From Paracoccus onchidii (GTDB taxonomy: Bacteria; Pseudomonadota; Alphaproteobacteria; Rhodobacterales; Rhodobacteraceae), in contig NZ_JAQBIE010000011.1 of the NCBI RefSeq assembly GCF_028294535.1, positions 62,001 to 126,000 on the forward strand: a stretch of 64,000 bases of DNA, written 5' to 3'. Below the pieces are notes generated by a model. That model searched no databases, was not told the origin of the DNA, and saw nothing but the letters and a program-made list of their open reading frames with translations. Shown here piece after piece: positions 35,556 through 44,412 of the stretch (its first letter is position 1; each line of letters opens with the position of its first letter). The position numbers and the translations under genes are program-made.

Positions 35556-36509
35556 ATGTCAGCGCCCCATCAGATCCGTATCCCCCAGCTATTCGTATCG
35601 CCCGAGTCCGCCCTGGCGCTCGAAGAGGATGCGGGTCGGATCTTGTCCTGGACCCTGAGCGAAGCCCAGGCCAGCGAACTGGACTTGTTGATGAATGGCG
35701 GCCTGTTCCCCTTGAAGGGGTTCCTGAGCCAAGCCGACTATGACAGTGTTCTGTCCGATATGCAGCTGTCCTCGGGGCAATTCTGGCCCATGCCGCTGAC
35801 CCTGGATGTTACCACCGCCTTCGCGGATGATGTCGAACCCGGAATGGATATCGCGTTGCGTGACTGCGATGGTGCGGTGTTGGCGATCATGTCGGTGACG
35901 GATAAATGGCGGCCTGACCGGGAACATGAGGCGAGAACAGTCTTTGCGTCATCGGCCTCGACGGATCCCCGTGCGCAGACATTTCTGCAAACGACCCGAC
36001 CGATATATCTGGGCGGAAAGGTCAAGGGCATTCGGGCTAGGACAACGGAAAACCAGCCCCTCATGCCGTCTGGTCCCAATGGCTTGCGATCGTATTTTCA
36101 TGAACATGGCGCCATGTCTGTCGCGTTCCATGCGATAGATGAAAGGCTGGATGCGGGGCGGATCGCTGAACTTGTTGCTGCCGCACGGGATGTTCAGGCG
36201 AAATGTCTGATCCACCTTGTGGCTGATTCAAGCATAGCTGGGCAAGCTGATGACATTGCGGGTCAATATGCCACGGCCGACAACGCCGCTTCAGCGATAC
36301 AGCCATTTGTCGTTTCGGCGGAACATCTTCGGCCCGGGGCGGGGCTGCGCTATCTGTTGTGGCTGGGCCTGATCGCGCGCAATCATGGTGCAACGCATGT
36401 CTTGATCCCGCGCGACACAAACCTTGCGCCGCACGCGCGGGAAAAGAGTTTGCGACAGCTTTCTGCGTCACTGGGCAGTCGGGCTGGTGTCACATTCGTA
36501 ACGCTTTGA
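35556..36509 (+). CDS. ATP-sulfurylase-like protein, catalytic motif lost
   Basis: A 317-residue protein. The first half is the PUA-like domain of ATP sulfurylase: LMNGGLFPLKGFLSQADYDSV and FWPMPLTLDVTT are almost canonical. In the catalytic half the QTRNPLHRAH nucleotide-binding motif is replaced by FHAIDERLDAG, and GRDHAG is replaced by PRDTNLAP, while LIARNHGATHVLIPRD keeps the strand pattern. The usual C-terminal extension and the APS kinase domain of Rhodobacterales bifunctional enzymes are absent. It is therefore a truncated paralogue, probably unable to make APS. It lies between trxB and a convergent sulfotransferase gene. The start at 35556 has AAAGG 15 bases upstream. Confidence 0.75.
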   Translation: MSAPHQIRIPQLFVSPESALALEEDAGRILSWTLSEAQASELDLLMNGGLFPLKGFLSQADYDSVLSDMQLSSGQFWPMPLTLDVTTAFADDVEPGMDIALRDCDGAVLAIMSVTDKWRPDREHEARTVFASSASTDPRAQTFLQTTRPIYLGGKVKGIRARTTENQPLMPSGPNGLRSYFHEHGAMSVAFHAIDERLDAGRIAELVAAARDVQAKCLIHLVADSSIAGQADDIAGQYATADNAASAIQPFVVSAEHLRPGAGLRYLLWLGLIARNHGATHVLIPRDTNLAPHAREKSLRQLSASLGSRAGVTFVTL

Positions 36510-36586
36510 CATCCCACTCGGGAAGGGCTGCCGGACACGCAAGGATTCATTCCAGCCGGTCGGAACCACAATTCGATGGTCCGGCC

Positions 36587-37381
36587 TCATGCGTGATCGA
36601 GGATGCCTTCGAATTTCGTGCCGACCAAAGCTGCGGCGCATTCGCCGCGATTCCTGATCATCTGGGCCGGTGGGCGTTTTACAATCTTGTTCATGCGGAT
36701 GCTGGTTGACACATGCGGCAAGTCCAGAAAGCGAAAAACCTCGTCTATGATCTTCTTTCGGCGTGGCTCGGATGAATAGAACTCATCATATCGGATCTTG
36801 TAGACGCGATCTTCCGGCACTCGGTTCAGGGTTTTCTTCAACAGGTCATTTTCGGCGGAAATCGTGGTCAGGTGATCGGCAATTCGCGTGGGGTCCACGT
36901 CAATTGGCTCGGGCTCTTTCTGACCGTCCTTGTTGTGAAACACGACACCCGTCTGGTTCAGCAACTGCCATGAAACGAAACGCCCCAGGACATCATCGCG
37001 CAGCAACCCGATCACCTTCACGTCATGGCGCGTCTGGGGCCAGTTTTCCTGACCATGCTCCGACATCAATGTTGCGAATTCCTTGAAGCCAAGGGTCTTG
37101 ATGCGCCCTAGCGGTTTTGCCTCCCTGGGTTTCAGCCGCAGCCATCGACCTGCGGTCCGACCCGCAACAAGTCCACGCAGCAATCCCGATTTCCGGGATA
37201 CGCCGTCCAGATAGGCGGATGTGTCATTGGGGTACAGGTTCAGCCGGTCACGGATCTGGCGCACCCGGTTCCATTTTCCAAGCACTTCACCGATGTTCAG
37301 CGCATTGGGATGCTGGTTCAGCAAGTTCACAAGTGTATTCGAACCACTCCGGCCAAGTGTCAGAACAACGTGTCTTTGCAT
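36587..37381 (-). CDS. Sulfotransferase family protein
   Basis: A 264-residue protein with the PAPS 5'-phosphosulfate loop VLTLGRSGSNTLVNLLNQHP at residues 5-24 and a central VIGLLRDDVLGRFVSWQLL segment that matches the 3'-phosphate binding region. It probably transfers sulfate to a carbohydrate or lipid acceptor that cannot be named. ATG at 37381 is preceded by AGGGA; a longer start upstream adds 14 residues without similarity. Convergent with the sulfurylase-like gene, 77 bases apart. Confidence 0.78.
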   Translation of the reverse strand: MQRHVVLTLGRSGSNTLVNLLNQHPNALNIGEVLGKWNRVRQIRDRLNLYPNDTSAYLDGVSRKSGLLRGLVAGRTAGRWLRLKPREAKPLGRIKTLGFKEFATLMSEHGQENWPQTRHDVKVIGLLRDDVLGRFVSWQLLNQTGVVFHNKDGQKEPEPIDVDPTRIADHLTTISAENDLLKKTLNRVPEDRVYKIRYDEFYSSEPRRKKIIDEVFRFLDLPHVSTSIRMNKIVKRPPAQMIRNRGECAAALVGTKFEGILDHA

Positions 37382-38196
37382 ATGTTCCCTGTCATTTCTT
37401 GCGGCGTGCCCCGCGGAGGTCAATCCTTACACATCATACGGGCTTCGGCCTACGCGTCGAGCCTTCTGGCGGGGCGGTCATCCCAGCTTCGGAAATGTGT
37501 CACATTCACGGCAATCCAAAACCCTCGGGATGAATTTCGCGGCAATGTCGGCTGCAAAAAAGAATGAAGGGTGCGGGAACCTGCGATCGATCCATATTCG
37601 GCAGACGGCGCAGTATGGTCGGGAACAACTGACATGAAGGGTGCGGACGACAGGGTTGGTTCCTGATCCGCGACCATTTCGCCGCTCTGCCGGGTTTTGA
37701 CCCGGGTTTCATGCCTGGCGGCTTTTCGCATTTGGCCGGGATCTTTCCGCCTGCAAGCGGAGCCAGCAACCGATGCCATGAGTCCGGAGGTTTCCATTGC
37801 GATAGCTACTCCCGGCGCCCACCCTGCTGCGGGCCAGTTCCGACCTGCAGTTCCGTGACCGCCGGATCGGTTGTCCGGGACGCGGTGGGCGAGGTGCCAG
37901 CACGTGCGCCGCGTATTGTTTTCGATCGCGATGCGTGCCCGGCTGCCGTTCTCCGCTGGGTGGATGCCGTATCTCTTGACCAGTCCGACCGTTGTCAGAC
38001 CCATCGCTTGGGTCACTTTCGCATTGAACTTGGCACAATGGCGCCTGCGTTTGGCCATCCCGGCACAATTTTCCCCCGGCGCAAAAGCTTGGCGGCCGGC
38101 CCCAGGTTTCGCAACCACCTCTGAAAATGTGGCCCGGCTTTCTTTCTTGGTTAGGGCGCAACAAGACTGTGCCTTGCCATTGCGTTCCAGAAAACT
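37382..38196. other. 815-base gap with relics and no intact gene
   Basis: Several overlapping frames are open here, but none has a family match over its length or a good start. It holds a 13-bp direct repeat (ATGAAGGGTGCGG at 37564 and 37634, 70 bases apart) and a short IS3-like relic near 37955-38059. It looks like decayed accessory DNA between the sulfotransferase and the sensor kinase. Confidence 0.5.
37955..38059 (-). pseudogene. Remnant of an IS3-type transposase OrfA
   Basis: From an ATG at 38059 the minus strand reads MAKRRRHCAKFNAKV and then TVGLVKRYGIHP, the beginning of the IS3/IS911-type OrfA helix-turn-helix (canonical KRRRHSAKFKAKVA...ELAKRYGIHPxQI). About ten residues are missing between the two blocks and the similarity stops after the second, so it is a short relic. 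Confidence 0.4.
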
Positions 38197-39495
38197 TCAG
38201 GCCGGCAGGTCGACGATTGCCGCCAGACCCCCCATTGACGAGCGCTCAAGGCGTAACTCGCCCCCATGCAATGCGGCCAGATCTGCTACGATCGACAGCC
38301 CCAACCCCGAACCAGACAGGCCGAATTCATCCAATCTACTGCCCCTGATCATCGCCTTGGGGACGTCTGTCTGCGCCATGCCCGGTCCATCATCCTCTAT
38401 GCACAGGACCAGACGATCGCCGGGGAAACTGACCGTTATGCCGATCTGCCTGCGCCCCCATTTCACAGCGTTCTCGGCCAGGTTCCCGATTATTTCTTCC
38501 AGATCTTGGCGCTCGCCGGAAAAGGTGGCACCTTCGGGGCAGACGATCCGTGCCGTCATGTTCTTGTCCTGCAATGGCCAACGCAACACCAACAGGATGT
38601 CGTCGATAACGGGGCGCAGCTCACAACGACGGCCCATTTGCTTCGGTCCCGCCTGACGTGCCCGCCGCAGGTGCCATCCGATCAACCTGTCCATACGTGC
38701 GATCAGCGTCTGGCCATTGTGATCCGATGGCAGTTCATTTGCCAGGGCCGCCAAAGGGGTTTTCAGCGAATGGGCCAGATTCCCCAAATGGTGGCGCGAC
38801 CGGCTCAAATGGGTGGCGTTCTGGTCGAGCGCAGCATTGATTTCATGCGTCAGCGGTTGCAGCTCGGCGACGTCCGGCAAGGGAATCCGATCTTCCTTGC
38901 CCTCGCGAACATTGCGCAGGTCGTCGCCCAATCGATCCAGACTGCGCAGTCCGGCTGTCACCTGAACAAGGCTCGCGGCGGCCAGACCGACCCCAAGAAC
39001 GATAAGCGAAAAGGCCAGAGGCGCACGAATTTCGCGCAGGCTTTGTTCGATCTCGGATTGTGGCGCGGTCACCGTGATGGCAATCGGCTCTTCGGCGTCC
39101 GGGATCGTAATCTCGCGGCGCAATACACGCAATGGCGCGCCATCCGCGCCAGTTCCGCTGCCACCGACATAGCTGCCCGTTGAACCGGTCAGGCGTCCAT
39201 CCAACAATGAAGCAGAACGCGCGACGATGCGGCCTCCGCTATTGACCTGCCAGTACCAACCACTGAATGGCAGACCAAAGCGTGGATCCGCCGGCAGGGT
39301 GGACAGGCTGACTTCTTCTTCGGAATCAATACCCAATGACCCGACCAAGGCATCTGCTACGGCAAAGGTTTCTGCATCGAAGCGATCGGTCACGAACTGG
39401 TTCAACAAATGCGAGATAAGGAGAAATGCCGCCAGCAATGCGGCCGACAACCACACTCCTGCCAAAAGCAGCAATCGACCGCGCAATGACTTCAT
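38197..39495 (-). CDS. Sensor histidine kinase, PhoQ-like
   Basis: A 432-residue membrane kinase. Two membrane segments (about residues 8-28 and 165-183) flank a periplasmic domain of roughly 135 residues. Cytoplasmic motifs: H box GNLAHSLKTPLAAL, N box NLAENAVKWG, and G boxes EDDGPGMAQTD and SGSGLGLSIVADL. The H box with HSLKTPLA is typical of PhoQ. It phosphorylates the regulator encoded just upstream, with which it overlaps by four bases (ATGA). The signal is unknown; Mg, pH and cell-envelope stress are possibilities for the family. Confidence 0.9.
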   Translation of the reverse strand: MKSLRGRLLLLAGVWLSAALLAAFLLISHLLNQFVTDRFDAETFAVADALVGSLGIDSEEEVSLSTLPADPRFGLPFSGWYWQVNSGGRIVARSASLLDGRLTGSTGSYVGGSGTGADGAPLRVLRREITIPDAEEPIAITVTAPQSEIEQSLREIRAPLAFSLIVLGVGLAAASLVQVTAGLRSLDRLGDDLRNVREGKEDRIPLPDVAELQPLTHEINAALDQNATHLSRSRHHLGNLAHSLKTPLAALANELPSDHNGQTLIARMDRLIGWHLRRARQAGPKQMGRRCELRPVIDDILLVLRWPLQDKNMTARIVCPEGATFSGERQDLEEIIGNLAENAVKWGRRQIGITVSFPGDRLVLCIEDDGPGMAQTDVPKAMIRGSRLDEFGLSGSGLGLSIVADLAALHGGELRLERSSMGGLAAIVDLPA

Positions 39496-40157
39496 CCGGC
39501 CGAACTCTCCAGCACATATCCTTCGCCCCGGCGCGTGGTGATCAACCCATCGCCGATCTTCTTGCGCAACCGGCCGATGACGACTTCGATCGATTTGAAA
39601 TCGCGATCCGTTTCGGCTTCGTACAGATGCTCGGACAATTCGGTGCGGGTGATGATGCGGTTCTGATGGTGGATCAGATAGCTTAGAATACGGGTCTCGA
39701 ATGATGTCAGCTTCAGCGGACTGCCATCGCGGGTAATCACACCCAGCTGCGTGTCCAGTGACAGCGGTCCCGCCACGATGATCGATCGGCTATGTCCGGC
39801 CGCGCGGCGGATCAGCGTTTGGGCACGCAAGATAACCTCGTCCAGCCGGAAAGGCTTGACCGCATAGTCATCTGCTCCGGCCCGAAACCCCGCAACCTTG
39901 TCGGTCCAGTCGCCACGAGCCGTCAGGATCAGGACCGGCATGGTCACACCCTGATTTCGCCATCGTGTCAGCACTTCTATTCCGGACATTCCCGGCAAAC
40001 CAAGGTCCAGTATTGCCACGTCATAGGTTTCGGTCGCTCCCATGAACTCGCCATTCGTGCCATCCTCGGCGTGGTCGATGGCAAAACCCGCCTCGTGAAA
40101 TGCCGATATCAGCTGTTGGGCCAGAACCTTGTCGTCCTCGACAATCAATGCGCGCAT
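39492..40157 (-). CDS. Response regulator, OmpR/PhoP family
   Basis: A 221-residue regulator. The receiver domain shows the acidic pocket VEDD, the phosphorylated aspartate in AILDLGLPGMSG and the lysine in YAVKPF; the C-terminal winged helix includes LTSFETRILSYLIHHQNRII and VIGRLRKKIGDGLITTRRGEGY (in part). ATG at 40157 is preferred; it overlaps the stop of the PepSY gene by one base (TGATG). Confidence 0.93.
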   Translation of the reverse strand: MRALIVEDDKVLAQQLISAFHEAGFAIDHAEDGTNGEFMGATETYDVAILDLGLPGMSGIEVLTRWRNQGVTMPVLILTARGDWTDKVAGFRAGADDYAVKPFRLDEVILRAQTLIRRAAGHSRSIIVAGPLSLDTQLGVITRDGSPLKLTSFETRILSYLIHHQNRIITRTELSEHLYEAETDRDFKSIEVVIGRLRKKIGDGLITTRRGEGYVLESSAG

Positions 40158-40564
40158 CAATTCTTGCTTTCGTTGTTCAAAGGTTTTCCGACGGGTTTCA
40201 GCGCCTCCAACTGGCCGCGACCGGCCACGTCCAGGAAACGGCCGTCGCGCGCGTCCATCCGAATTCTCAGCAGGTTTTGCTGCGGCGTGATAATCCTGAA
40301 CTCGTAGATCAGCGCCGCCCCCAGATCGCGCTCTCTGGGTGTGGGCCGCATGATATTGACCCCGATCAAGCGACCCCGATAGCGTTCGCTGACCCGTTTG
40401 GCCAGCTTGTGAAAGGGCAGGGGGCGGAAATCCTGGGCCGCTGCGGCGCCCGGAAACGATTGCGGGGCGATCGCCATATGCGGAGCCAGAACAGGGCTAT
40501 CGCGCGGCCAGGTCATGGCGGCTGCGATGGTCAGGCAGGTGCAGATCAGAAGACGGCGTTTCAT
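40157..40564 (-). CDS. PepSY-domain secreted protein
   Basis: A 135-residue protein with a signal peptide (KRRLLICTCLTIAAAMTWP) and a PepSY-like domain in the C-terminal half (GVNIMRPTPRERDLGAALIYEFRI, RIRMDARDGRFLDVAGRG, in parts). It is the first gene of the operon with the regulator and kinase. Small periplasmic PepSY-type proteins can restrain such kinases (FeuN of FeuPQ in rhizobia is the example I know), so a negative feedback role is a reasonable inference. ATG at 40564. Confidence 0.75.
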   Translation of the reverse strand: MKRRLLICTCLTIAAAMTWPRDSPVLAPHMAIAPQSFPGAAAAQDFRPLPFHKLAKRVSERYRGRLIGVNIMRPTPRERDLGAALIYEFRIITPQQNLLRIRMDARDGRFLDVAGRGQLEALKPVGKPLNNESKN

Positions 40565-40703
40565 GTCGCTATCTATGCCGCCCCGCGACCAAATGGAAAC
40601 CAAACGAGATGTTGGCATTTCATTCGGCAAGGCCCAGTTAGAACGTGATTCGTGCTGACAGCCCAAGCCGGGTTGTCGGAATGAACTCTACAAGGACGAT
40701 ATC

Positions 40704-41504
40704 ATGAGCAGCAGATTTTTCACCACGACCGCAACCTCGATCGCGTTGATTGCCGTTTTGGGCGGTGCCGCCTTTGCACAGGACACTGCCGAGAGTTTTC
40801 AGATCCCAGAGGTTCTGGATGCCCTGAACCTGAATGATGTCGAGGTCAAGGACGGGCCTCGTGGCGGAACCAGGATCGAAGCCGAACTGCCCGATGGTGG
40901 CGAGATCATGGCAATCCTCGACAAGCAGAACAACGTGATGATGATCAAGGGTGATGATGCGGCGCTGCCTCAGTCGGTTCTTGATCAGATGCTGCCCCAA
41001 GCCGTTCGCGACAACGCAATTCTGTCGCAATTTGCGGTCATCGACCGTGTGGCAGGACATGAAGGACGGGCGATGGTCGCGGGTCAGGATGCAGATGGCG
41101 AAGAGCTGCGCGCCGGCTTTGATGCCGATGGCCGTCTGATGCGTTTCGGGCGGGGTGACGAGGATCATGGCCCCAAGCACCGCGGGAAACATCACCGCAA
41201 AGGTGGTGATCACGACAAGGGTGAGCGCGGTGGAATGCATGGCAAGCATGGCGATCATCACCGTGGCGATCACGGTCCCGAGGGGCACCGCAAAGCGGAT
41301 GGCGACCATCACAACGAGCGGGCGATGAAGCGTATCGATTCTGCGGCCATCGACCAGAAACTGGGTGATGCGGGTTATACTGATCTAAGAGACCCACGCC
41401 CGGCCGGCCCGCGTATCCAACTGGATGCGGTCAACCCGGCAGGTGAGGCCGTCACGCTGGATCTCGATCGTGAAGGTGATGTGCTGCGCGAAGTTGCACG
41501 CTGA
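40704..41504 (+). CDS. Secreted PepSY-like protein with a His-rich linker
   Basis: A 266-residue exported protein. A signal peptide (residues 1-25, ending GAAFA) is followed by a PepSY-like repeat (EVKDGPRGGTRIEAELPDGG), a second region (ALPQSVLDQMLPQAVRD), then a very His/Lys/Asp/Gly-rich stretch at about residues 150-210 (HGPKHRGKHHRKGGDHDKGE and so on), and a final PepSY-like repeat with GEAVTLDLDREGDVLREVAR. The linker suggests binding of divalent metals such as Zn, Ni or Cu. It is divergent from the PepSY-regulator-kinase operon (139 bases), so it may be its target. Confidence 0.72.
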   Translation: MSSRFFTTTATSIALIAVLGGAAFAQDTAESFQIPEVLDALNLNDVEVKDGPRGGTRIEAELPDGGEIMAILDKQNNVMMIKGDDAALPQSVLDQMLPQAVRDNAILSQFAVIDRVAGHEGRAMVAGQDADGEELRAGFDADGRLMRFGRGDEDHGPKHRGKHHRKGGDHDKGERGGMHGKHGDHHRGDHGPEGHRKADGDHHNERAMKRIDSAAIDQKLGDAGYTDLRDPRPAGPRIQLDAVNPAGEAVTLDLDREGDVLREVAR

Positions 41505-41515
41505 TCGCAGGGATG

Positions 41516-41541
41516 GACAGGGGGGGGCTTTCCCCCCTGTC
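41516..41541. terminator. Hairpin between His-rich gene and pyrimidine operon
   Basis: GACAGGGGGG (41516-41525) pairs with CCCCCCTGTC (41532-41541) in a 10-bp stem located between two convergent genes, 12 bases past the stop of the plus-strand gene. A shared terminator or block to read-through. Confidence 0.55.
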
Positions 41542-41556
41542 TTGCAGGGGGTTGGA

Positions 41557-42543
41557 TCAGTTCAGGGCCTTGTCCGTAATGGCATGGGTCCAGGCGCCTT
41601 CGGGCTCTTTCGAGATGACCGGATCAGAGCCACCTGCCAACAGGGTTTCCACGGTGCGCTGGTAATCTGCCTGATCCAGCGTGCCGTTCGAACCGGCCGT
41701 CAGCTTGGCGACCTCGCTCATCATGCGGGTCTGATGCTCGATGGTCTGGGCGCCCGTCTCGTCATTGTCCAGCACGATTTCGGCCGCTTCATCAGGGTTT
41801 TCCTCGGCGTATTTCCAGCCTTTCATCGAGGCGCGGACGAAACGTGCCAGTTTGTCGACCATTTCGGGATCGTCCAGATTCTGTTCCAGCGTGTAGAGCC
41901 CGTCTTCAAGCGTCGCGACATCCTGATCTTCGTATTTGAACGTCACCAGATCGTCCTCGGTCAGTCCGGCATCCAGCACCTGACCATATTCATTATAGGT
42001 CATGGTGCTGATGCAGGCCGCCTGTTTTTGCAGCAAGGGATCGACGTTGAAGCCCTGTTTGAGAACCGTCACCCCATCTTCGCCGCCCTCGGTCGAAAGC
42101 CCGAGCGTGTTCATCCAGCTGAGAAACGGGTATTCATTTCCGGCGAACCAGACCCCAAGCGTCTTACCCGCGAAATCGGTTTGTGGGTCCGATACACCGC
42201 TTTCTTTCAGGCAGGTCAGCATCATGCCCGAAGATTTATAGGGCTGTGCAATATTGACCAGCGGCAGCCCTTTTTCGCGCGCTGCCAGCGCGGCGGGCAT
42301 CCATTCCACGGTGACATCGGCCCCGCCCCCGGCCAGAACCTGCGTCGGCGCAATGTCGGGGCCGCCGGGTTTGATGGTGACGTTCAGGTTCTCTTCCTCG
42401 TAGAAACCTTTGTCCTTGGCCACGTAATAGCCCGCAAACTGTGCTTGGGTTACCCATTTCAGCTGCAAGGTCAGGTCATCTGCCGCGCTTGCCACAGATG
42501 CAGACGATGCCAATACGGCTGCGGAAATCATCAGATATTTCAT
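41557..42543 (-). CDS. ABC transporter substrate-binding protein, NMT1/THI5-like
   Basis: A 328-residue periplasmic binding protein. Signal peptide residues 1-20 (ASSASVASA). The start of the mature part LTLQLKWVTQAQFAGYYVAKDKGFY (in part) is the hallmark of the NMT1/THI5-like group that binds pyrimidines, riboflavin or related rings. CISTMTYNEYGQ gives the ligand-pocket region seen in pyrimidine-type members. It is the last gene of the operon with dihydropyrimidinase, so a pyrimidine base or its reduced form is the probable ligand. Confidence 0.88.
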   Translation of the reverse strand: MKYLMISAAVLASSASVASAADDLTLQLKWVTQAQFAGYYVAKDKGFYEEENLNVTIKPGGPDIAPTQVLAGGGADVTVEWMPAALAAREKGLPLVNIAQPYKSSGMMLTCLKESGVSDPQTDFAGKTLGVWFAGNEYPFLSWMNTLGLSTEGGEDGVTVLKQGFNVDPLLQKQAACISTMTYNEYGQVLDAGLTEDDLVTFKYEDQDVATLEDGLYTLEQNLDDPEMVDKLARFVRASMKGWKYAEENPDEAAEIVLDNDETGAQTIEHQTRMMSEVAKLTAGSNGTLDQADYQRTVETLLAGGSDPVISKEPEGAWTHAITDKALN

Positions 42544-42565
42544 TCGTCACTCTCCTGTTGGGGGC

Positions 42566-43498
42566 TCAGGCCCGTTTATTGCGCTGAGACGGGTGCCAGA
42601 ATGTCACCTTCTTTTCGAGCAGCGCGACAATACCATAGAACAAGGTGCCGGCGATTGCGGCGACCAGAATTTCGGCCCAGACAAGCGGCAGGTCCAGCCG
42701 CCCGACCGCGGTCGAGATGCGAAAACCCATTCCCTTGGTCGGGCTTCCGAAGAATTCGGCCACGATGGCGCCGATCAGGGCCAGCGTGGAGGTGATCTTG
42801 AGGCCGTTGAACAGGAACGGCATTGCAGCTGGCATCCGCAACTTCCACAAAGATTGCCAATAGGGGGCGGCCCAGGTTGCCATCTGGTCCCGCTGCATCT
42901 GGTCGGTTGCTGCCAGTCCGGCGACCATGTTCACCAGAATTGGAAAGAACACCATGACCACAACCACCGCTGCCTTGGATTGCCAGTCGAAACCGAACCA
43001 CATCACCAGAATTGGCGCGATTCCGACGATTGGCAACGCGGCGACAAAATTTCCGATTGGCAACAGGCCGCGTTGCAGGAAGGGGCTGCGGTCTATGGCG
43101 ATTGCGGTCATGACCGCCGCCACCGCCCCCATGAGCCATCCCGTCAAGGCACCTTTCAGGATGGTTTGGACGAAATCGGTCCACAGGATGGCGGCATTCT
43201 GCAAGACACTGATCCCGATCTGACTGGGGGGCGGAAGTATGACCGATGGAATCGCAAAGATCCGGCAGCTCAGTTCCCAGATCAACAACAAGGTTGCGCC
43301 AAAAATAATCGGGGTCAGGACACGCGCGAATGGCAGGTTCAGACTTGTCATGGCGACGTTCAACGTCCAGGCGATCAGCCACAGCAAGACGACCGGAAAC
43401 AGGGGCGGCGCAATGGCGGCGGCCAGGATCAGAAAGGGGGCGGCCAACAGCGTTGGCATCATCTCGCGTCGGAATTCCTGTCGGGATACGGGTTTCAT
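42566..43498 (-). CDS. ABC transporter permease (pyrimidine/hydantoin type) 2
   Basis: A 310-residue permease of the SsuC/ThiX group with about seven hydrophobic segments. The EAA-type loop reads QSLWKLRMPAAMPFLFNGLK. GAVAAVMTAIAIDRSPFLQ and FGFDWQSKAAVVVVMVFFP are typical of the group. It overlaps the first permease gene by four bases (ATGA) and begins a second half of a heterodimeric channel. Confidence 0.9.
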   Translation of the reverse strand: MKPVSRQEFRREMMPTLLAAPFLILAAAIAPPLFPVVLLWLIAWTLNVAMTSLNLPFARVLTPIIFGATLLLIWELSCRIFAIPSVILPPPSQIGISVLQNAAILWTDFVQTILKGALTGWLMGAVAAVMTAIAIDRSPFLQRGLLPIGNFVAALPIVGIAPILVMWFGFDWQSKAAVVVVMVFFPILVNMVAGLAATDQMQRDQMATWAAPYWQSLWKLRMPAAMPFLFNGLKITSTLALIGAIVAEFFGSPTKGMGFRISTAVGRLDLPLVWAEILVAAIAGTLFYGIVALLEKKVTFWHPSQRNKRA

Positions 43499-44412
43499 CG
43501 CGCCAGTCCCATATGCTCAAGTGTTGCTTTCTGGATCATTCCGATCAACGCAACCAGAATTGCGGCAAGGGTGGCGGCGGCAAGCAGCGCGGCCCAGATC
43601 TGTATGGTTTGCCCGTAATAGCTGCCCGACAACAGGCGTGCCCCCAGACCGGCGCTTGCCCCCGCAGGCAATTCTCCGACGATCGTGCCGACAAGGGCTG
43701 CGGCGACCGCGACCTTCAGGCTGGCAAACAGGAACGGCAGCGATGATGGCAAGCGCAGTCGCCAAAAAACCTGCCGGTCCGAGGCGTTCCAGCTGCGCAT
43801 CAGGTCCAGTTGCATGGCGTCCGGGGTTCGCAGCCCTTTGACCATGCCGACCAGGACCGGAAAGAAAGACAACCATGCCGCGATGATCGCTTTTGGCAGC
43901 AATCCGGTAATGCCGGCGCTGGCAAAGACCACGATCACCATCGGGGCAATGGCAAGGATGGGAACCGTCTGGCTTGCCACGGCCCAGGGCATGACGGACT
44001 GATCCATGGCGCGGTTGTGGACAATGCCCACGGCCAGCACGACACCGGCCAGACTGCCGATCGCAAAGCCCGCCAGTGTCGCCGACAAGGTGATCCAGCC
44101 GTGATAGATCAGGCTTCGCTTCGAGGTGATCTTCTGGCCGAAAATTCCGTCCCACAAACCGGACGCAACCTGATGTGGTGCCGGCAGGACCGGGCGATCT
44201 AGGATCAGTGTCCGCCGCAGGAATTCACCCGATGTCAGATCTTCATCGGCGCGGGCGGCCTGATCCCGGACCCACTCGGCATTCATGCCGATCGCAGCAA
44301 GATACCAGATCCCAACAATGACCAGCAAGACGACCAACACCGGCAAGACCCGATCGGCGTGACCGGTACGCCAGCTTGTTTTGTCCGACGGGGCGCGGGC
44401 CAGATCAGTCAT
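43495..44412 (-). CDS. ABC transporter permease (pyrimidine/hydantoin type) 1
   Basis: A 305-residue permease with a longer N-terminal loop (ADEDLTSGEFLRRTLILDRP). The EAA-type loop is QVFWRLRLPSSLPFLFASLK. ATG at 44412 (MTDLARAP) is preferred because GAGGGG lies seven bases upstream; another ATG six bases earlier is possible. It follows the ATPase gene with an eight-base overlap. Confidence 0.88.
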   Translation of the reverse strand: MTDLARAPSDKTSWRTGHADRVLPVLVVLLVIVGIWYLAAIGMNAEWVRDQAARADEDLTSGEFLRRTLILDRPVLPAPHQVASGLWDGIFGQKITSKRSLIYHGWITLSATLAGFAIGSLAGVVLAVGIVHNRAMDQSVMPWAVASQTVPILAIAPMVIVVFASAGITGLLPKAIIAAWLSFFPVLVGMVKGLRTPDAMQLDLMRSWNASDRQVFWRLRLPSSLPFLFASLKVAVAAALVGTIVGELPAGASAGLGARLLSGSYYGQTIQIWAALLAAATLAAILVALIGMIQKATLEHMGLAR

